A stretch of DNA of 64,000 nt. It comes from Rhizomys pruinosus. Lineage: Eukaryota; Chordata; Mammalia; Rodentia; Spalacidae. A program made the position numbers and the translations under genes. Below the pieces are notes generated by a model. The model ran no database searches. It worked only from the letters and a program-made list of their open reading frames with translations, and was not told where the DNA came from. The stretch is from contig VZQC01009517.1 in assembly GCA_009823505.1 (NCBI GenBank), forward strand, positions 504,319 through 568,318, given 5' to 3'. Below, piece after piece: positions 34,152-45,758 of this stretch (position 1 is the stretch's first letter; every line of letters begins with the position of its first letter).

Positions 34152-34308
34152 TTTTTGGGGGGGCAGTCTTTTAGAGACAGGATCTCCCTATAGCCCCAGC
34201 TGTCCTGGAATTCACTATGTAAACCAGGCTGACCTTGAACTCACAAAGATCTGCCTACCTCTGCCTCCCAAGTGCTAGGATTAAAAGCGTGCGCCACCAC
34301 ACCTGGCT
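34152..34308 (-). repeat. B1 SINE
   Basis: Antisense full-length B1. Confidence 0.93.
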
Positions 34309-34492
34309 TTTTTCTTATTTTTTAATAGTCTTTGAAATACAACTTCTTTTTAAATTCTCATGAGGTCTGAAAATGTTATAATTTTAGGTCTACTGAGGTC
34401 TCTAATAAATTCTGAGTTAAGTGCTGAGGTAAAGTCTAACTTTACTCTTATATGCTATGATGCTGTTCAAACATCAGTTGTCTAAAAGTTAA

Positions 34493-34648
34493 TTTTTTTT
34501 TTTCTTTTTTTTTTGGTGTTTTTTGAGACGGGGTCTCCCTGTAGCCCCAGCTGGCCTGGAAATTGCTTTGTAGACCAGGTTGGCCTTGAACTCACAGAGA
34601 TCCCCCTGCCTCTGCTGGGATTAAAGGTATGCACCACCACGCCAACTT
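34493..34648 (-). repeat. B1 SINE
   Basis: Antisense full-length B1 with a small deletion near ctgcctctgctggg. Confidence 0.93.
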
Positions 34649-35254
34649 AAATAGTTCAATTTTTTAAGAAAGAAAACTAAGAAACTATTATTGTTACTCT
34701 AGTTAGTGGAAGTAGCACCATCACTAAATGCTTGAGGAGGACTCAGAAAGCACTGAACACTGTGTTCTACTGTTCCCATGCATGATCTTCCGACTAAAGA
34801 CAATGTGATGCCAAGACCAGTACAGGCATCTACACTACGGAGCTTAAGTTCTAGTGGAAACAAATATGGAATACACAGTTTCAATGGCATATAACAAATG
34901 TTTATTATAATCAACATTCTAAAAAGGAAAAGGCCAGACCTACGAAGACACAAAGGTCAAGTGCTTATTGGTCTAGAAGCTGGTCCACTGCAGGAAGAGG
35001 TGGAAGTTCAAAGGGACTTGAGGCCTTGGAAAGCAGCAGGAAGTCTAGGATGCGCAGGAGATCAGAGCAGGGAGGCTCATGTGACGAAGCATGAAAACTC
35101 CAACATTAAACACAAAATTTCAATTTTACTCTAAATTTTATCAAATATTAAGTAGAGAAGAAATAGTTGCTTTGAAGTTTTTAGACAGTGGCCATGTAAA
35201 GAGTAGACCAGAATAGGTAAAACAGGAGTGAAGAGACACCTGAGAAGCCATGAA

Positions 35255-35458
35255 CGAGAAGCCAGAGAGATGGCTCCATGGTTAAGTGCATGTACTGTGC
35301 TGCAGGACCAGGGCTCAGTTCCCAGCGCCCATGTCAGGCAAGTTATAACTATCTGTAACTCCAGCTCCAGGGATCTGACTCCCTCTTCCGGATTCTACAG
35401 GCACTTGCACTCACACATATACAAACCCACACAGAGACACACATATATACACACAGTG
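35255..35458 (+). repeat. B3-type SINE
   Basis: Sense copy ending in a CA/TA-rich tail. Confidence 0.85.
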
Positions 35459-35663
35459 GGATGAAGGCAGCATCTAGGAACCTATAATTATGAGTATTTG
35501 AATTTGAGGTACTTGAAACCATCCTTCAGAAATACCTAATAAGCAATTACGGTCCTAAATCTGCAGCTTGGTAGCAAAACCTGGCTAGATAGTTCAAAAA
35601 GTTAAAAAAGAACTTTAAAGTTCATGTTAAATTACCCTACTACTTCATAAGATTAAAAAAAAT

Positions 35664-35768
35664 AAAAAGCAGAGCACGGTAGCTCATGTCTGAATCCCTT
35701 GGGAGGCTAAGCAGGAAGATTGCCGCAGATTACAGAATAGCCTGAGCTAGAGGGAGATTCTTCCAGAA
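35664..35768 (+). repeat. Old B1-like SINE
   Basis: Diverged sense copy (agcacggtagctcatgtct). Confidence 0.65.
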
Positions 35769-35947
35769 AAAGAAAAAAGATTTTTTTTTCCTGCGAATAA
35801 AGACAAATAATGAAAATTTCCTTTATACTAAGACTACATGAAGAATTTCAAAATGTTTTAATTTTAGAAATGAGTAACTTGTTAATGTCCAATTGTATTG
35901 CTTAAATTACTGAAGTCTGAAATATTTAAATATAGAGTATCAAATCA

Positions 35948-36100
35948 AGCCAGGCGTGATGGCACATGTCTTTAATCCTAGCACTCAGGAGGCAGAGGCA
36001 GGCAGATTTCTATGAGTCTAAGACCAGCCTGATCTATATGGTGAGCTCCAGGCTAGCTGGGACTATAGGGAGACCCTATCACAAAAAGACCAAAAAAAGA
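35948..36100 (+). repeat. B1 SINE with TSD
   Basis: Sense B1; tatcaaatcaa is repeated on both sides. Confidence 0.92.
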
Positions 36101-36221
36101 ATATCAAATCAAACTAAGCAGAAACTTATCACAGTATTTCAAACGTGTTCAATTTTTAAATTATTCACAATGGGAACTTCAAGCATTTTTGTTTAGATGT
36201 CACACTTATTTACTTAACAGG

Positions 36222-36343
36222 CAGGCTGAGAACACACACAGCTCAGTGACCAAGTGCCTTTTATGTAAGACTGAAGGTTCAATCCTCAACACTGCCAAAC
36301 CCCCCCGACACCCACACACACCCACACACACACACACACACAA
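36222..36343 (+). repeat. ID-like SINE and (CA)n
   Basis: tRNA-like piece (agctcagtgaccaagtgc, gaaggttcaatcctcaac) followed by a C/CA run. Confidence 0.6.
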
Positions 36344-36352
36344 AGATACTTA

Positions 36353-36466
<114 letters not shown>

Positions 36467-36540
36467 CTATAAAATGACAAAGAACCAAAACACACTTTTT
36501 CAAAGTAGAGCACTAAGATAATGATAAAATGAAAGCAGTT

Positions 36541-36790
36541 GGGGGCTGGAGAGATGGCCTAGCGGTTGGGAGCACTGACTGCTCCTGCAGAGGACCCGAG
36601 TTCGATCCCCAGCACCCACATGGTGGCTAAGAACTGTCTGTAACTCCAATTCCAGGAGAACTCCAGTTCCAGGGGAATCCGAGACCCTCTTCTGACCTCT
36701 GCGGCATTGCACGACACGGGCGCACAAACCTACAGGCAGACAGTACATTCATACACATACAAAAATAAAAAATAAAAAAAGTTAAAAAAA
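36541..36790 (+). repeat. B2/B3-type SINE, internal-duplication subfamily
   Basis: Full-length sense copy with the extra aattccaggagaactcc block. Confidence 0.95.
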
Positions 36791-36869
36791 AAAATGCAAG
36801 CAGTATTTCCAATAGCTAGAATATTCTCATTTCCAATAGCTGGAATATTCTCATTTCAAACAGATGTTT

Positions 36870-37453
36870 AAAAAAGTTTAATATAGATATGATACACCAA
36901 ATGGACCTCATAGACCTCTGCCGAACATTCCACCCTAATACCAGAGAATACACTTTCTACTCAGCACCCCACGGAACATTCTCCAAAATCGACCACATCC
37001 TGGGACACAGAAGAAACCTCTACAAATACAAAAAGATTGAAATAATTTCATGCATCCTGTCAGACCACAGTGCAATGAAGCTCAACATCAACACCAGGAC
37101 AAGCCCTCCTGCCTACAAGAACACATGGAGACTAAACAACACACTCTTGAATAATGAATGGGTCAAGGAAGAGATAAAGAAAGAAATAAAAACATTCCTG
37201 GAACTGAATGACAATGACAATACAACACAACAAAACCTATGGGATACCTTAAAAGCAGTCCTAAGAGGGAAGTTTATAGCCCTGGGTGCCTACATTAGAA
37301 AAACAGAAAGAGCACAAGTGAATGATCTAACACTACAGCTAAAAGCACTTGAGAGGCAACAACAGATGAACCCTAAACGCAACAGACAGGAAGAAATAAC
37401 AAAAATCAGAGCAGAAATCAATGAAATAGAAACAAAGAAAACAATACAAAAAA
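36870..37453 (+). mobile_element. L1 ORF2 fragment, open to the gap
   Basis: A reading frame from 36,889 stays open for about 188 codons to the N run. It holds the end of the L1 endonuclease domain ([24 protein letters not shown]) and the start of the linker to reverse transcriptase ([21 protein letters not shown]). Lack of stops suggests a young insertion. Both ends are missing: it is 5'-truncated on the left and cut by the gap on the right. It is not an Eprs1 exon. Confidence 0.93.
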
Positions 37454-37634
37454 NNNNNNNNNNNNNNNNNNNNNNNNNNNNNNNNNNNNNNNNNNNNNNN
37501 NNNNNNNNNNNNNNNNNNNNNNNNNNNNNNNNNNNNNNNNNNNNNNNNNNNNNNNNNNNNNNNNNNNNNNNNNNNNNNNNNNNNNNNNNNNNNNNNNNNN
37601 NNNNNNNNNNNNNNNNNNNNNNNNNNNNNNNNNN
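37454..37634. other. Assembly gap (181 N)
   Basis: Run of N inside an L1; the true length is unknown. Confidence 1.
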
Positions 37635-37876
37635 GGTATGTGTATCAATGTTACTGTCTGCATGCTAGGTTTTTGCATCGTGTGTCATGCAATGCAGCGA
37701 TGGTCGAGAGAGGAAGAGGTGTCTGGATTCCCTGGACTGGAAGTTCCCTGGATTTGGAGTTTCAGACGGCTCTCGTGCCGCCATGTGGGTGTCTGGGGAT
37801 TCGAACCGGCGTGTCCCTTCTGTAAGAGCTGGTCTGTCGGGGCGCCTTAACTCGCTGGCTCCATCTCTCCAGCCCC
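37635..37876 (-). repeat. B2/B3-type SINE, indel-rich
   Basis: Antisense copy of the internal-duplication subfamily, with at least ten one-base insertions or losses that the other copies lack. Confidence 0.92.
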
Positions 37877-37879
37877 GTT

Positions 37880-38092
37880 TTTTAACTTTTTTAGGTATTT
37901 TATGAGTGTATTGCCCATGTCCTGTATTGCCCACAGAGGTCAGAAGAGGACATTGGATTCCCTTGGAACTGGAGTTATTAGATAGTTTATTAAAGCAGCA
38001 TGGTAGGGTAGCTGAGGAGTGGAACCCAGGCCTTGCCTGCAAGAGCAGCCCTAGCGCTCTTTAACCCACTTAAGCTATCATTCTCTCAACGT
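37880..38092 (-). repeat. B3-type SINE
   Basis: Antisense, also rich in small indels. Confidence 0.8.
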
Positions 38093-38102
38093 CCATAGTA
38101 AA

Positions 38103-38255
38103 CTTTTTTTTGGGGGGGTGGTGCGTGGAGTCCTTTTTTGAAGACAGGGGTCTCCTGTAGCCCCAGGTACCTTGGAACTACTATGCTCAATCAAGACTGG
38201 CCTTGGATCTCATCAGAGACTACCTGCCTTCATGCCCTCTCATGTGCTAGGAAAG
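38103..38255 (-). repeat. B1 SINE, indel-rich
   Basis: Antisense; gacaggggtctcctgtagc and later pieces are recognisable but repeatedly shifted. Confidence 0.8.
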
Positions 38256-38269
38256 TCCATCTTATTCTT

Positions 38270-41030
38270 AATTACTATATTATTTTAGTTATAAATAATA
38301 TGTTAATTATATTTTTTACACAAATCTTATGACCCATGTTCACGCTCATTCCCGTCCACCCCACCAGAGCTTCGTGCTATTCTGCTCAAACATGCTTTCT
38401 ATCGTCTTGAGTCTTTCTCAATATTTTTCCATGTGGGAAGTTGATGTTTTGAGCATGAAAAGTTCTCTCTGTGTTAGTTGATTCTCACGCTTCTTTTGAT
38501 GCAGTATTTTTCTGTTGGTTGTTTGGTTGTTTCCAAACTGCATTATGCCAAACTGCTTTGTACCAAAGCTCAGGGGCCTCATAACACCATAGAACTACTT
38601 ACAACTGGGTATTGGCACTAGCATCCGATGAGTGTTACCTGCATCGTTTGTTTCTCTGGGGACTGTGTTACTTCACTCAGCATGATGTTCCTCTAGCTCC
38701 CGCCATTTTCCTTGCAAACTCATGATGTCGTCTTTCTTTACTGCTGCATGAATTCCATGTGTAGATCGTACCACATTTTCTCTATCCACTCGTCGTTTGA
38801 GGGGCATCGTTGAGGTTGGTTCCAGCTTCACTATCAAAGAGAGCTGCAAAAAATCAGAGTGCATGTATCTCTGGGTGAGTCTTGGGTACATGCCCAGGAG
38901 TTGGTATGGCTGGGTCGGTGTGGCAAGTTCATTCCAAGTCTTCCAAGGGTTCTACACACGCTTTCCATAGTGGCTGTACAAGTTTACATTCCCCAGCATG
39001 GATGAGTGTTCCCTTTCCCCACAACCTCTCCAGCACTTGTATCATTGTTTTCTTGATCCTACCAGTCTTATTGGAGTAAGATGATATCTTAAAGTGGTTT
39101 TCATTTGCATTCCTTTAATGATTAATGTTGTTGAGCACGTTCTTGAGGTGTTTCTCAGACATCTCTAATTCCTCGCTTGTGACGTCTTGTTCAGTTCTTT
39201 GCTCCATCATTGGCGGGGTCGTTTGTTTTCTTTTTCTTTGTTTTTTGAGTAGTTTTATATATTCTGGAAATCAATGCTTTGTCAGATTATCTGCAGTGAA
39301 GGTTCTTCCTCCCATTCTGTGGGATTTCTCTTCACTTCTTGATTGTTTCTTTTGATGTACAGAAGCTTTTGAGTTTGATGAGGTCCCATTTGTCAATTGT
39401 CGACCTTATTCTTTGCATGCTGCTGTTGATTTAGGAAGTCTTTTCCTAGCACTATGTCTTGTAGTCTGCTGCCAACTTTTTCTTTTATCACCTTCAAGTT
39501 TGGGGTTTCACGTTGAAGTCTTTAATCCATACTGGAGTTGACTTTTTGTACAGGGTGAGAGTAGGGGTTTAATTTCATTCTTCTATATAGTGGTGATCCA
39601 GTTTTGCCAACACCACTTGCTGAAGATGCTGTCTTTTCTTCCATTGTGTCTTCTTGGGCCTGCCTTGTCAAATATGAGATGGCTTGAAATTGTATGTGCT
39701 CAATTTGGCATCTTCGTTTTGTTCCATTGGTCAACAGGTCTGTTTTGTGCCAAGTACAAGCTGTTTTTATGACTATAGCCTGTAGTAAGTTTAAAATCTG
39801 GTATAGATCCCCTGTGTAGTATCTTTTCACTCAGGTTGTTTTAGCTATTCGGGGTCTTTTGTTTTTCCAAAGTGAATTTAAGAACTTTTGTTTCCAAGCC
39901 TGTGAGAAACTCTTGGGATTTTGATTGGGATGATTGCTTTAATCTATACAAGAGTTTGGTAAAAATGGACATTTTTACAATGTTAATTTTCCCAATCCAG
40001 TGAACATGGGAGGTTTTTCCATCTTCTGAGGTCTTCTTCAATTTCTTTCTTTAAGGGTTTAAAATTTTTGTTGTGAGGTCTTTTGGTATCTTTGGTTAGG
40101 TTTGTTTCCTAGGTATTCTATTGTTTTTGAGGCTATTGTGAGTGGGAGCAGGTCTCGTTGAATTCTTTCTCCAGTTGCTTGTTGTGTGGTGTAAGAAAGT
40201 CCATTGATTTTCTATTCTAATTTTTATCCTGCCACTTTGCTGAAGGCTGGTTCATCGTTTCTAGGCAGTTTTCTGGTGGATTTTTTAGCATCCTTAAGTT
40301 AAACATCATATCATCAGCAGCAATAGGATAGTTTGACTTCCTCTTTCCATTAAGTACTCCTTTAAATATCCTTTTCTGCCTTATTGCTCTAGCAAGTGTT
40401 TCAAGCATAGTTAAGAGGAGTGTGACAGGGAGCACTTGCGTGTTCCTACCTTTAAAGGGATGTTTTCTGTCATTTCCCATTGGGATGATATTGGCTGTGG
40501 TTGTTCCTGTATGGGCTTTATTACATTGAGGAATGATGCCTTCACAATCCCAATTCCTTCTAGGACTTTAAGCATAAGGATGATGGATTTTGTCAAAGGT
40601 TTTTCACACTCAATGAGATGCTGTGTGGTTTTGTCTTTGATTCCATGTTATTATGTAGTTTGAGTTATATTATTGATTTTCTGATGTTGAACCCTCCCTG
40701 CATCTCTGTATGAATCCAACTTGTCAGTATGGATCGATCTTCTTGATGTGGGGTCTGTCAATGCGATTTCGTCCGATTTCTGTTTAATTTTGCGCAATCC
40801 TGTGTTCATGAGGAGATAGGTCTATAATTCTCTTTTGTTTGTTATCTTATGCCTGTTTTTGGTAATAGAGTGAAGTTGCTTCGTAGAAGGAATTTGGGGA
40901 TTCCCTCTGATTGTAGTCTTCCTAAACGAGTTTCAGTAAATAATAGAGTGTAGGATCTTTTTGCACAATTGTTACTGATTCTGCTGTGAAACCGTTGGGC
41001 CTGTAGGACTTTTTTTGTTGGGAGGCTTCT
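38270..41030 (-). mobile_element. L1, ORF2 C-terminal half and 3' UTR, indel-rich
   Basis: Antisense on plus, the 3' end at the left. It overlaps the L1 at 30,448-31,692 over its first 1.2 kb (for example gaagcttttgagttt at 39,363 and 31,541) and extends about 1.5 kb further into ORF2. Scattered single-base losses and gains break the frame everywhere. The minus-strand frame at 38,673-38,891 still shows the L1 ORF2 end (AAVKKDDIMSLQGKW). Confidence 0.9.
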
Positions 41031-41034
41031 TCCT

Positions 41035-41124
41035 CCATCCCCGCGGACTATGTCCTTCCGACCCTGCGCTATGGGCGTAAAGCCCTCCGGCTGCCCCTTT
41101 GCCCTTTCTTCTTCTTCTTCTTTC

Positions 41125-41163
<39 letters not shown>

Positions 41164-41191
41164 ATTTAAAAAAAAAAATGTTTGACACTTA
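41035..41191. other. GC-rich patch, CTT run and long A-run
   Basis: About 60 nt of C/G-rich sequence (ggactatgtccttccgacc region) has no match to the L1 or SINEs here. It is followed by CTT repeats, an A-run of about 30 nt, and attatttaaaa. Probably the junction at the end of the gap-fill stretch. Confidence 0.5.
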
Positions 41192-41340
41192 AGAGCTGGG
41201 AAGATAGCTCATGTGGTAAAGTCTTTGCCTTGTAAACTTGAGGACCTGAGTTAAATTCCCATACCTCATGTAAAAATGCAGGTGTGCGGTATGCATTTGT
41301 GATCCCACTGCTGAGGAGAGACGGGAATCTCCATGGTGCA
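41192..41340 (+). repeat. RSINE1
   Basis: gctgggaagatagctcatg, gaggacctgagttaaattc, then the B1-like start. Confidence 0.8.
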
Positions 41341-41361
41341 CCATCAGTATTCTGATTGGTT

Positions 41362-41477
41362 GGTTTTTGAGTTTTGAGAGTGTCTTACTATGAATGAAAA
41401 GCTATTCTAGAGCTGGCAATCTTCCTGCTCAGCCTCTGCGGTGCTGTGATTTCAGACATACACCACTATGTCCAACT
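41362..41477 (-). repeat. Old B1-like SINE
   Basis: Antisense and diverged; ends caccactatgtccaac. Confidence 0.6.
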
Positions 41478-41627
41478 TAAATTTATCACTTTTTTGAAGT
41501 TAACATTTATGACTTGAATAGCTTCAGGAAACCTTGTCCATAACCTGACGAGGGTTACTATGGAAAGAATTCCCAACTGTGAAATGCAATTGGAGGGGAC
41601 GGTAGCACTCAAGGCTCCATAAATAGG

Positions 41628-41715
41628 ACCCACGGTTTGAGTCTAGCTCTGCTATTCACTGTATCTTCAAGCAAGTTATTTCACAGTGTTTTACCTTCTA
41701 TCATCTATAAAACGC
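41628..41715 (+). repeat. MIR
   Basis: gtttgagtctagctctgct, ttcaagcaagttatttcac and catctataaaac match the MIR core. Confidence 0.78.
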
Positions 41716-41737
41716 TAACCATATTCTTCACGTATTT

Positions 41738-41810
41738 TCTGTTTCAGTGGTGGAAGCTGAACCCAGGACCTGATGCATGCTAGACAAATCACTGAGCTAC
41801 AAATTTAGCC
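41738..41810 (-). repeat. ID/B4-type fragment
   Basis: Antisense tRNA-like piece: gctgaacccaggacctgat and tagacaaatcactgagc. Confidence 0.65.
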
Positions 41811-41849
41811 CTTGGTTTTTTTGTTTGTTTTTGTATTTTTTTTTTTAAT

Positions 41850-42070
41850 TTCTGTATGTGTATCAATGTACTGTCTGCATGCAGGTCTGTGCACCCGTGT
41901 CATGCAATGCTGCGGAGGTCAGAAGAGGGTGTCGGATTCCCCTGGAACTGGAGTTCTCCTGGAATTGGAGTTTCAGACAGTTCTCTGCCGCCATGTGGGT
42001 GCTGGGGATCGAACCCGGGTCCTCTGTAAGAGCGGTCGGCGTTCTTAACCACTAGGCAATCTTTCCAGCC
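41850..42070 (-). repeat. B2/B3-type SINE inside the Atp6v0c tail
   Basis: Antisense full copy with internal duplication. The direct repeat gtttttgtattttttt on both sides is the A-tail of the neighbouring Atp6v0c copy, so this SINE inserted into that tail. Confidence 0.93.
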
Positions 42071-42928
42071 TTGTTTTTGTATTTTTTTAAGTCATAGCCG
42101 AGAACTTTATTGAACACAGCTCGGCGCCATCCCTGGCAAGCAGCAGCACTCTGCCCTCCGGTCTGGGGGAAGGGTGGCTTCATCCAAGGAGTCTCAGCAA
42201 CAGAAACCCCACAAGGCAACACTCTACTAATGGTTGGAGACAGGGCTGCTCCACAGATGCATATGAACAGGTCAACTTTTTATAAATAAAAATCCAGTGA
42301 AGAGAAAAAGGACAACTCTAATCATCCTTGTACACAGAGCACTCTAGGGTGATGGGCAGGGCGGGCAGCCAGTGGCTGGCATCCTTACTGGTCAGGGGAC
42401 GGATGGGAGATGAGTGGGCCCAGATGTCCACTGCACGGGGCGGCAGGGGCCAGGAGAGGGCAACAGACAATGGCCAATAGGACACTGTGCATTTATAAGA
42501 CCTACTACGGAGGGGGCCGCTGCCTCTCTGTGTGTGTGTGTGTGTGTCTGTTAGGCTGTTCATTCTGGAATGGAGAGGGGTGGTCTTTACATCGTATTCT
42601 GTGGCTGGTGAGCTTGGAAAAGGGCTACTTTGTGGAGAGGATGAGAGCCGCGATGAGACTGTACCGGCCAAGCACCTCAGCGAAGATGAGGATCAGGATC
42701 ATGCCCATGAACAGTCATGGCGGCTGGGCAGTGCCCCACACACCAGCATCACCCACAATGCCAATGGCAAAGTCGGCTGCGAAAACTCCTGTAGAGGGTG
42801 ATGCCATCAGTCAGGGAATTGGCAATAAGGACTGCCACCACCAGGCCATAGATAGCAATGATACCAGCCATAACCACTGGGATGATGGACTTCATGATCA
42901 GCTCTGGCCACATGACTGACACAGCTGC
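42071..42928 (-). pseudogene. Atp6v0c-ps: Atp6v0c processed pseudogene (3' part)
   Basis: On the minus strand an intronless copy of the V-ATPase 16-kDa proteolipid subunit mRNA. Readable: [19 protein letters not shown], then [29 protein letters not shown], then a gap of about 50 nt near 42,781 in place of the LQLGAGLSVG region, and [11 protein letters not shown], later AEVLG and LILSTK with a stop near 42,625. The 3' UTR of about 540 nt follows to an A-tail at about 42,075. The subunit forms the proton-translocating ring of the vacuolar ATPase; this copy lacks its start and reads out of frame. Its 5' end is fused to B2/B3 sequence at 42,929. Confidence 0.93.
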
Positions 42929-43062
42929 GTCAGATTCCCCTGGAACTGGAGTTCTTCTGGAATTGGAGTTACAGACAGTTCTCAGCTACCATGTGGGGAC
43001 CGAACCTGGGTCCTCTGCAAGAGCAGTCAGCACTCTTAACCACTAGGCGATCTCTCCAGTCC
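42929..43062 (-). repeat. B2/B3-type SINE 5' part, fused to Atp6v0c
   Basis: Antisense; starts at ctctccagtcc (43,062) and stops abruptly at gtcagattcccctgg. It has the internal duplication (ttcttctggaattggagtt). It shares strand and continuity with the Atp6v0c copy and has no SINE 3' part or tail of its own. Confidence 0.92.
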
Positions 43063-43092
43063 TTAAATTAACTTTTAAAAATGTTAAAGAGT

Positions 43093-43225
43093 TGTCTTTA
43101 ATCCTAGCACTCTTGAGGCAGAGGCAGGTAGATATCAGTGAGTTCTAGGCCAGCCTGGTCTACGGAGTGAGTTCCAGGCCAGCTGGGGCTATAGGTAGAC
43201 CCTGTCTCAAACCCCCCCCCCCAAA
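43093..43225 (+). repeat. B1 SINE, 5' truncated
   Basis: Sense B1 lacking its first 20 nt, ending in a C run then A run. Confidence 0.9.
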
Positions 43226-43284
43226 AAAAAAGTTAAAGCAAAGCTTATGTATGAAGAAAACCATGGTTTCTTTCCAAAGGCTAC

Positions 43285-43492
43285 CTTACTGTTCCTGTTC
43301 ACATACTGCTTAAAGTCCTCATCCTTCCCCAGCACTGGCTTTGTGATCAAGTGCTCGTAAGTGACACAGATCGCTGGAACAGGAGGAGCTTGTGAAGTCT
43401 CAGCAAGCCAAGTGATCTTGGTGGTTTTCTTGTAGTCTTTGTTTTCCAAATTCAATTTTGCATCTAAAGATATAATTTTTCCATCTGCATTT
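43285..43492 (-). CDS. Eprs1: Eprs1 exon 7: GluRS beta-barrel domain
   Basis: 208 nt; acceptor CTCTAG|A and donor AGTAAG|GTAGCC. The first A completes Lys; it then encodes [19 protein letters not shown] and onward via [17 protein letters not shown] to [14 protein letters not shown]. It is part of the barrel-type anticodon-binding domain of eukaryotic GluRS/GlnRS-like enzymes. Confidence 0.97.
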
Positions 43493-44360
<868 letters not shown>

Positions 44361-44363
44361 CTA

Positions 44364-44750
44364 TTTGCTCTGGATAGCTTTAGTGTCAACTTGACACACC
44401 TGGGATGAGGGAGCCTCAATTGAGGAACTTCCTCCATTGGACTGGCCTGTGGTAAAGTCTGTGGAGTATTGTCTTGATTATGTGGGAGGGCCCAGCCCAC
44501 TGTGGGTGGTTATTATGTACAGTATAAAAGCAGGCTGGGCCTGGGCCAGAAGAGCAAGTCAGTAAGCAGCAGTCCTCCATGGCCTGTGCCTCAGCAACTG
44601 CCTCCAGGTTCCTGCCCTGAGCTCCTATGGTGGGCTCCGTCAGTGATGAAGTGTGACCCAGGAGAAGTGAGCTAAATAAATCCTTTCCTCCCCATGTTGA
44701 TTTTGGTCAGAGTGTTTTGTCACAGCAATTGAAGAGAAACTAGAACAGTA
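44364..44750 (+). repeat. DNA-transposon-like rodent repeat (URR1/hAT-Charlie group)
   Basis: gtgtcaacttgacacacct, gattatgtgggagggccca, agcagtcctccatggcctg, gtgagctaaataaatcctt and tttgtcacagcaattgaag follow the order of a common rodent hAT-type repeat. Family name is from memory. Confidence 0.7.
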
Positions 44751-45284
44751 CTGAACCCTGAGCCCAGTGGGCAAATTCTTCTACTTACTCACTGTATCTT
44801 TAACCAACTTAGTTGTGTCGCTGTTAAACACTGGTGATATCCAAGACATATGCTGGATTTTAACACATGTTCCCAATTTTGAAGCCAACAAAACAGAAAA
44901 CCCATATGCTGAAGCCCACCTGACAATGGATCCAAATCACTATGACTGACTAGGTAGCTGGCTCCGAAAATTACTTCTAGTCTAAAGCAACCACTCACAG
45001 ATTTCAGGGATAAATGCATAGTACTTAACATCCAGTGCCCCTTCAACAAGAATGTACCTCATGAGCCTCACAATCTCATTGCTTTTGAATCAAAGGAGAA
45101 AATAATCACTCCCCGAGAATTCTATTAGACAACAGAGCCACCTTGGCAGAAAGTTGTAAGGCTTTCATGTTTTACAAGACAAATTTTGAGACAGCACTCC
45201 CTATTTCTACAGGTAGGTAAAATGTTCTGTCTTTGCAGTGAAATTACATGGAGAAGATAAGGATGAAAACGAATGTTGTCTTTG

Positions 45285-45476
45285 GGGGCTAGAGAGATGG
45301 CCTAGCGGTTAACAGAGCCAACTACGCTTGCAGAGGACATGGGTTCGATCCCCAGCACCCACATGGCAGCTGAGAACCGTCTTTGACTCCAGTTCCAGGG
45401 GAATCCGACCTCCTCGGCATTGCACGACACCGACGCACAAATCTACATGCAGACAGTACATTCATACACACACACA

Positions 45477-45510
<34 letters not shown>
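45285..45510 (+). repeat. B2/B3-type SINE with (CA)n A-tail
   Basis: Sense copy missing the accctcttctg segment; its tail has become a CA run followed by A20. Confidence 0.92.
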
Positions 45511-45538
45511 GAAAGATGCCTTTGTTAAGTTTCAGGGT

Positions 45539-45692
45539 TGTATTTATTTATGTCTTATGTGTGTGCATAGTGGGCAGGCAGACAACTTTTAGGAGAGGAT
45601 TTTCTCCTACTATGTGAATCCTGGGAATTGAACTCAGGCCAACAAGCTTGGATGCAAGCATCTTTTCTGGTTGAGCCATCCTGCTGGCTCAG
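45539..45692 (-). repeat. tRNA-derived SINE (B2/B3/B4 group)
   Basis: Antisense; cctgggaattgaactcagg, gcttggatgcaagcatctt and gagccatcctgctggctc. Confidence 0.75.
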
Positions 45693-45758
45693 TTTCCATT
45701 GTTAGAATTCACAGGGAAAAATATTATTGTATAAATCTTTAAAACCAAAAAGTAAAAT

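Larger units (their letters stand above)
36467..43284 (-). other. Eprs1 intron (6.8 kb)
   Basis: Contains SINEs, L1 pieces, an N gap, an error-rich stretch and the Atp6v0c chimera, all listed. A 25-bp duplication of atttccaatagct lies at 36,806-36,855; 41,477-41,628 shows nothing recognisable. Confidence 0.85.

Noticed and set aside
36889..37668. 259-codon protein on plus
   Set aside because: It is L1 ORF2 up to the N gap; the part after the gap is an antisense SINE.
36870..41030. Single L1 with 5' inversion spanning the gap
   Set aside because: The plus-strand ORF2 piece lies beyond the 3' end of the minus-strand L1, which does not fit the order made by twin priming; two elements are more likely.
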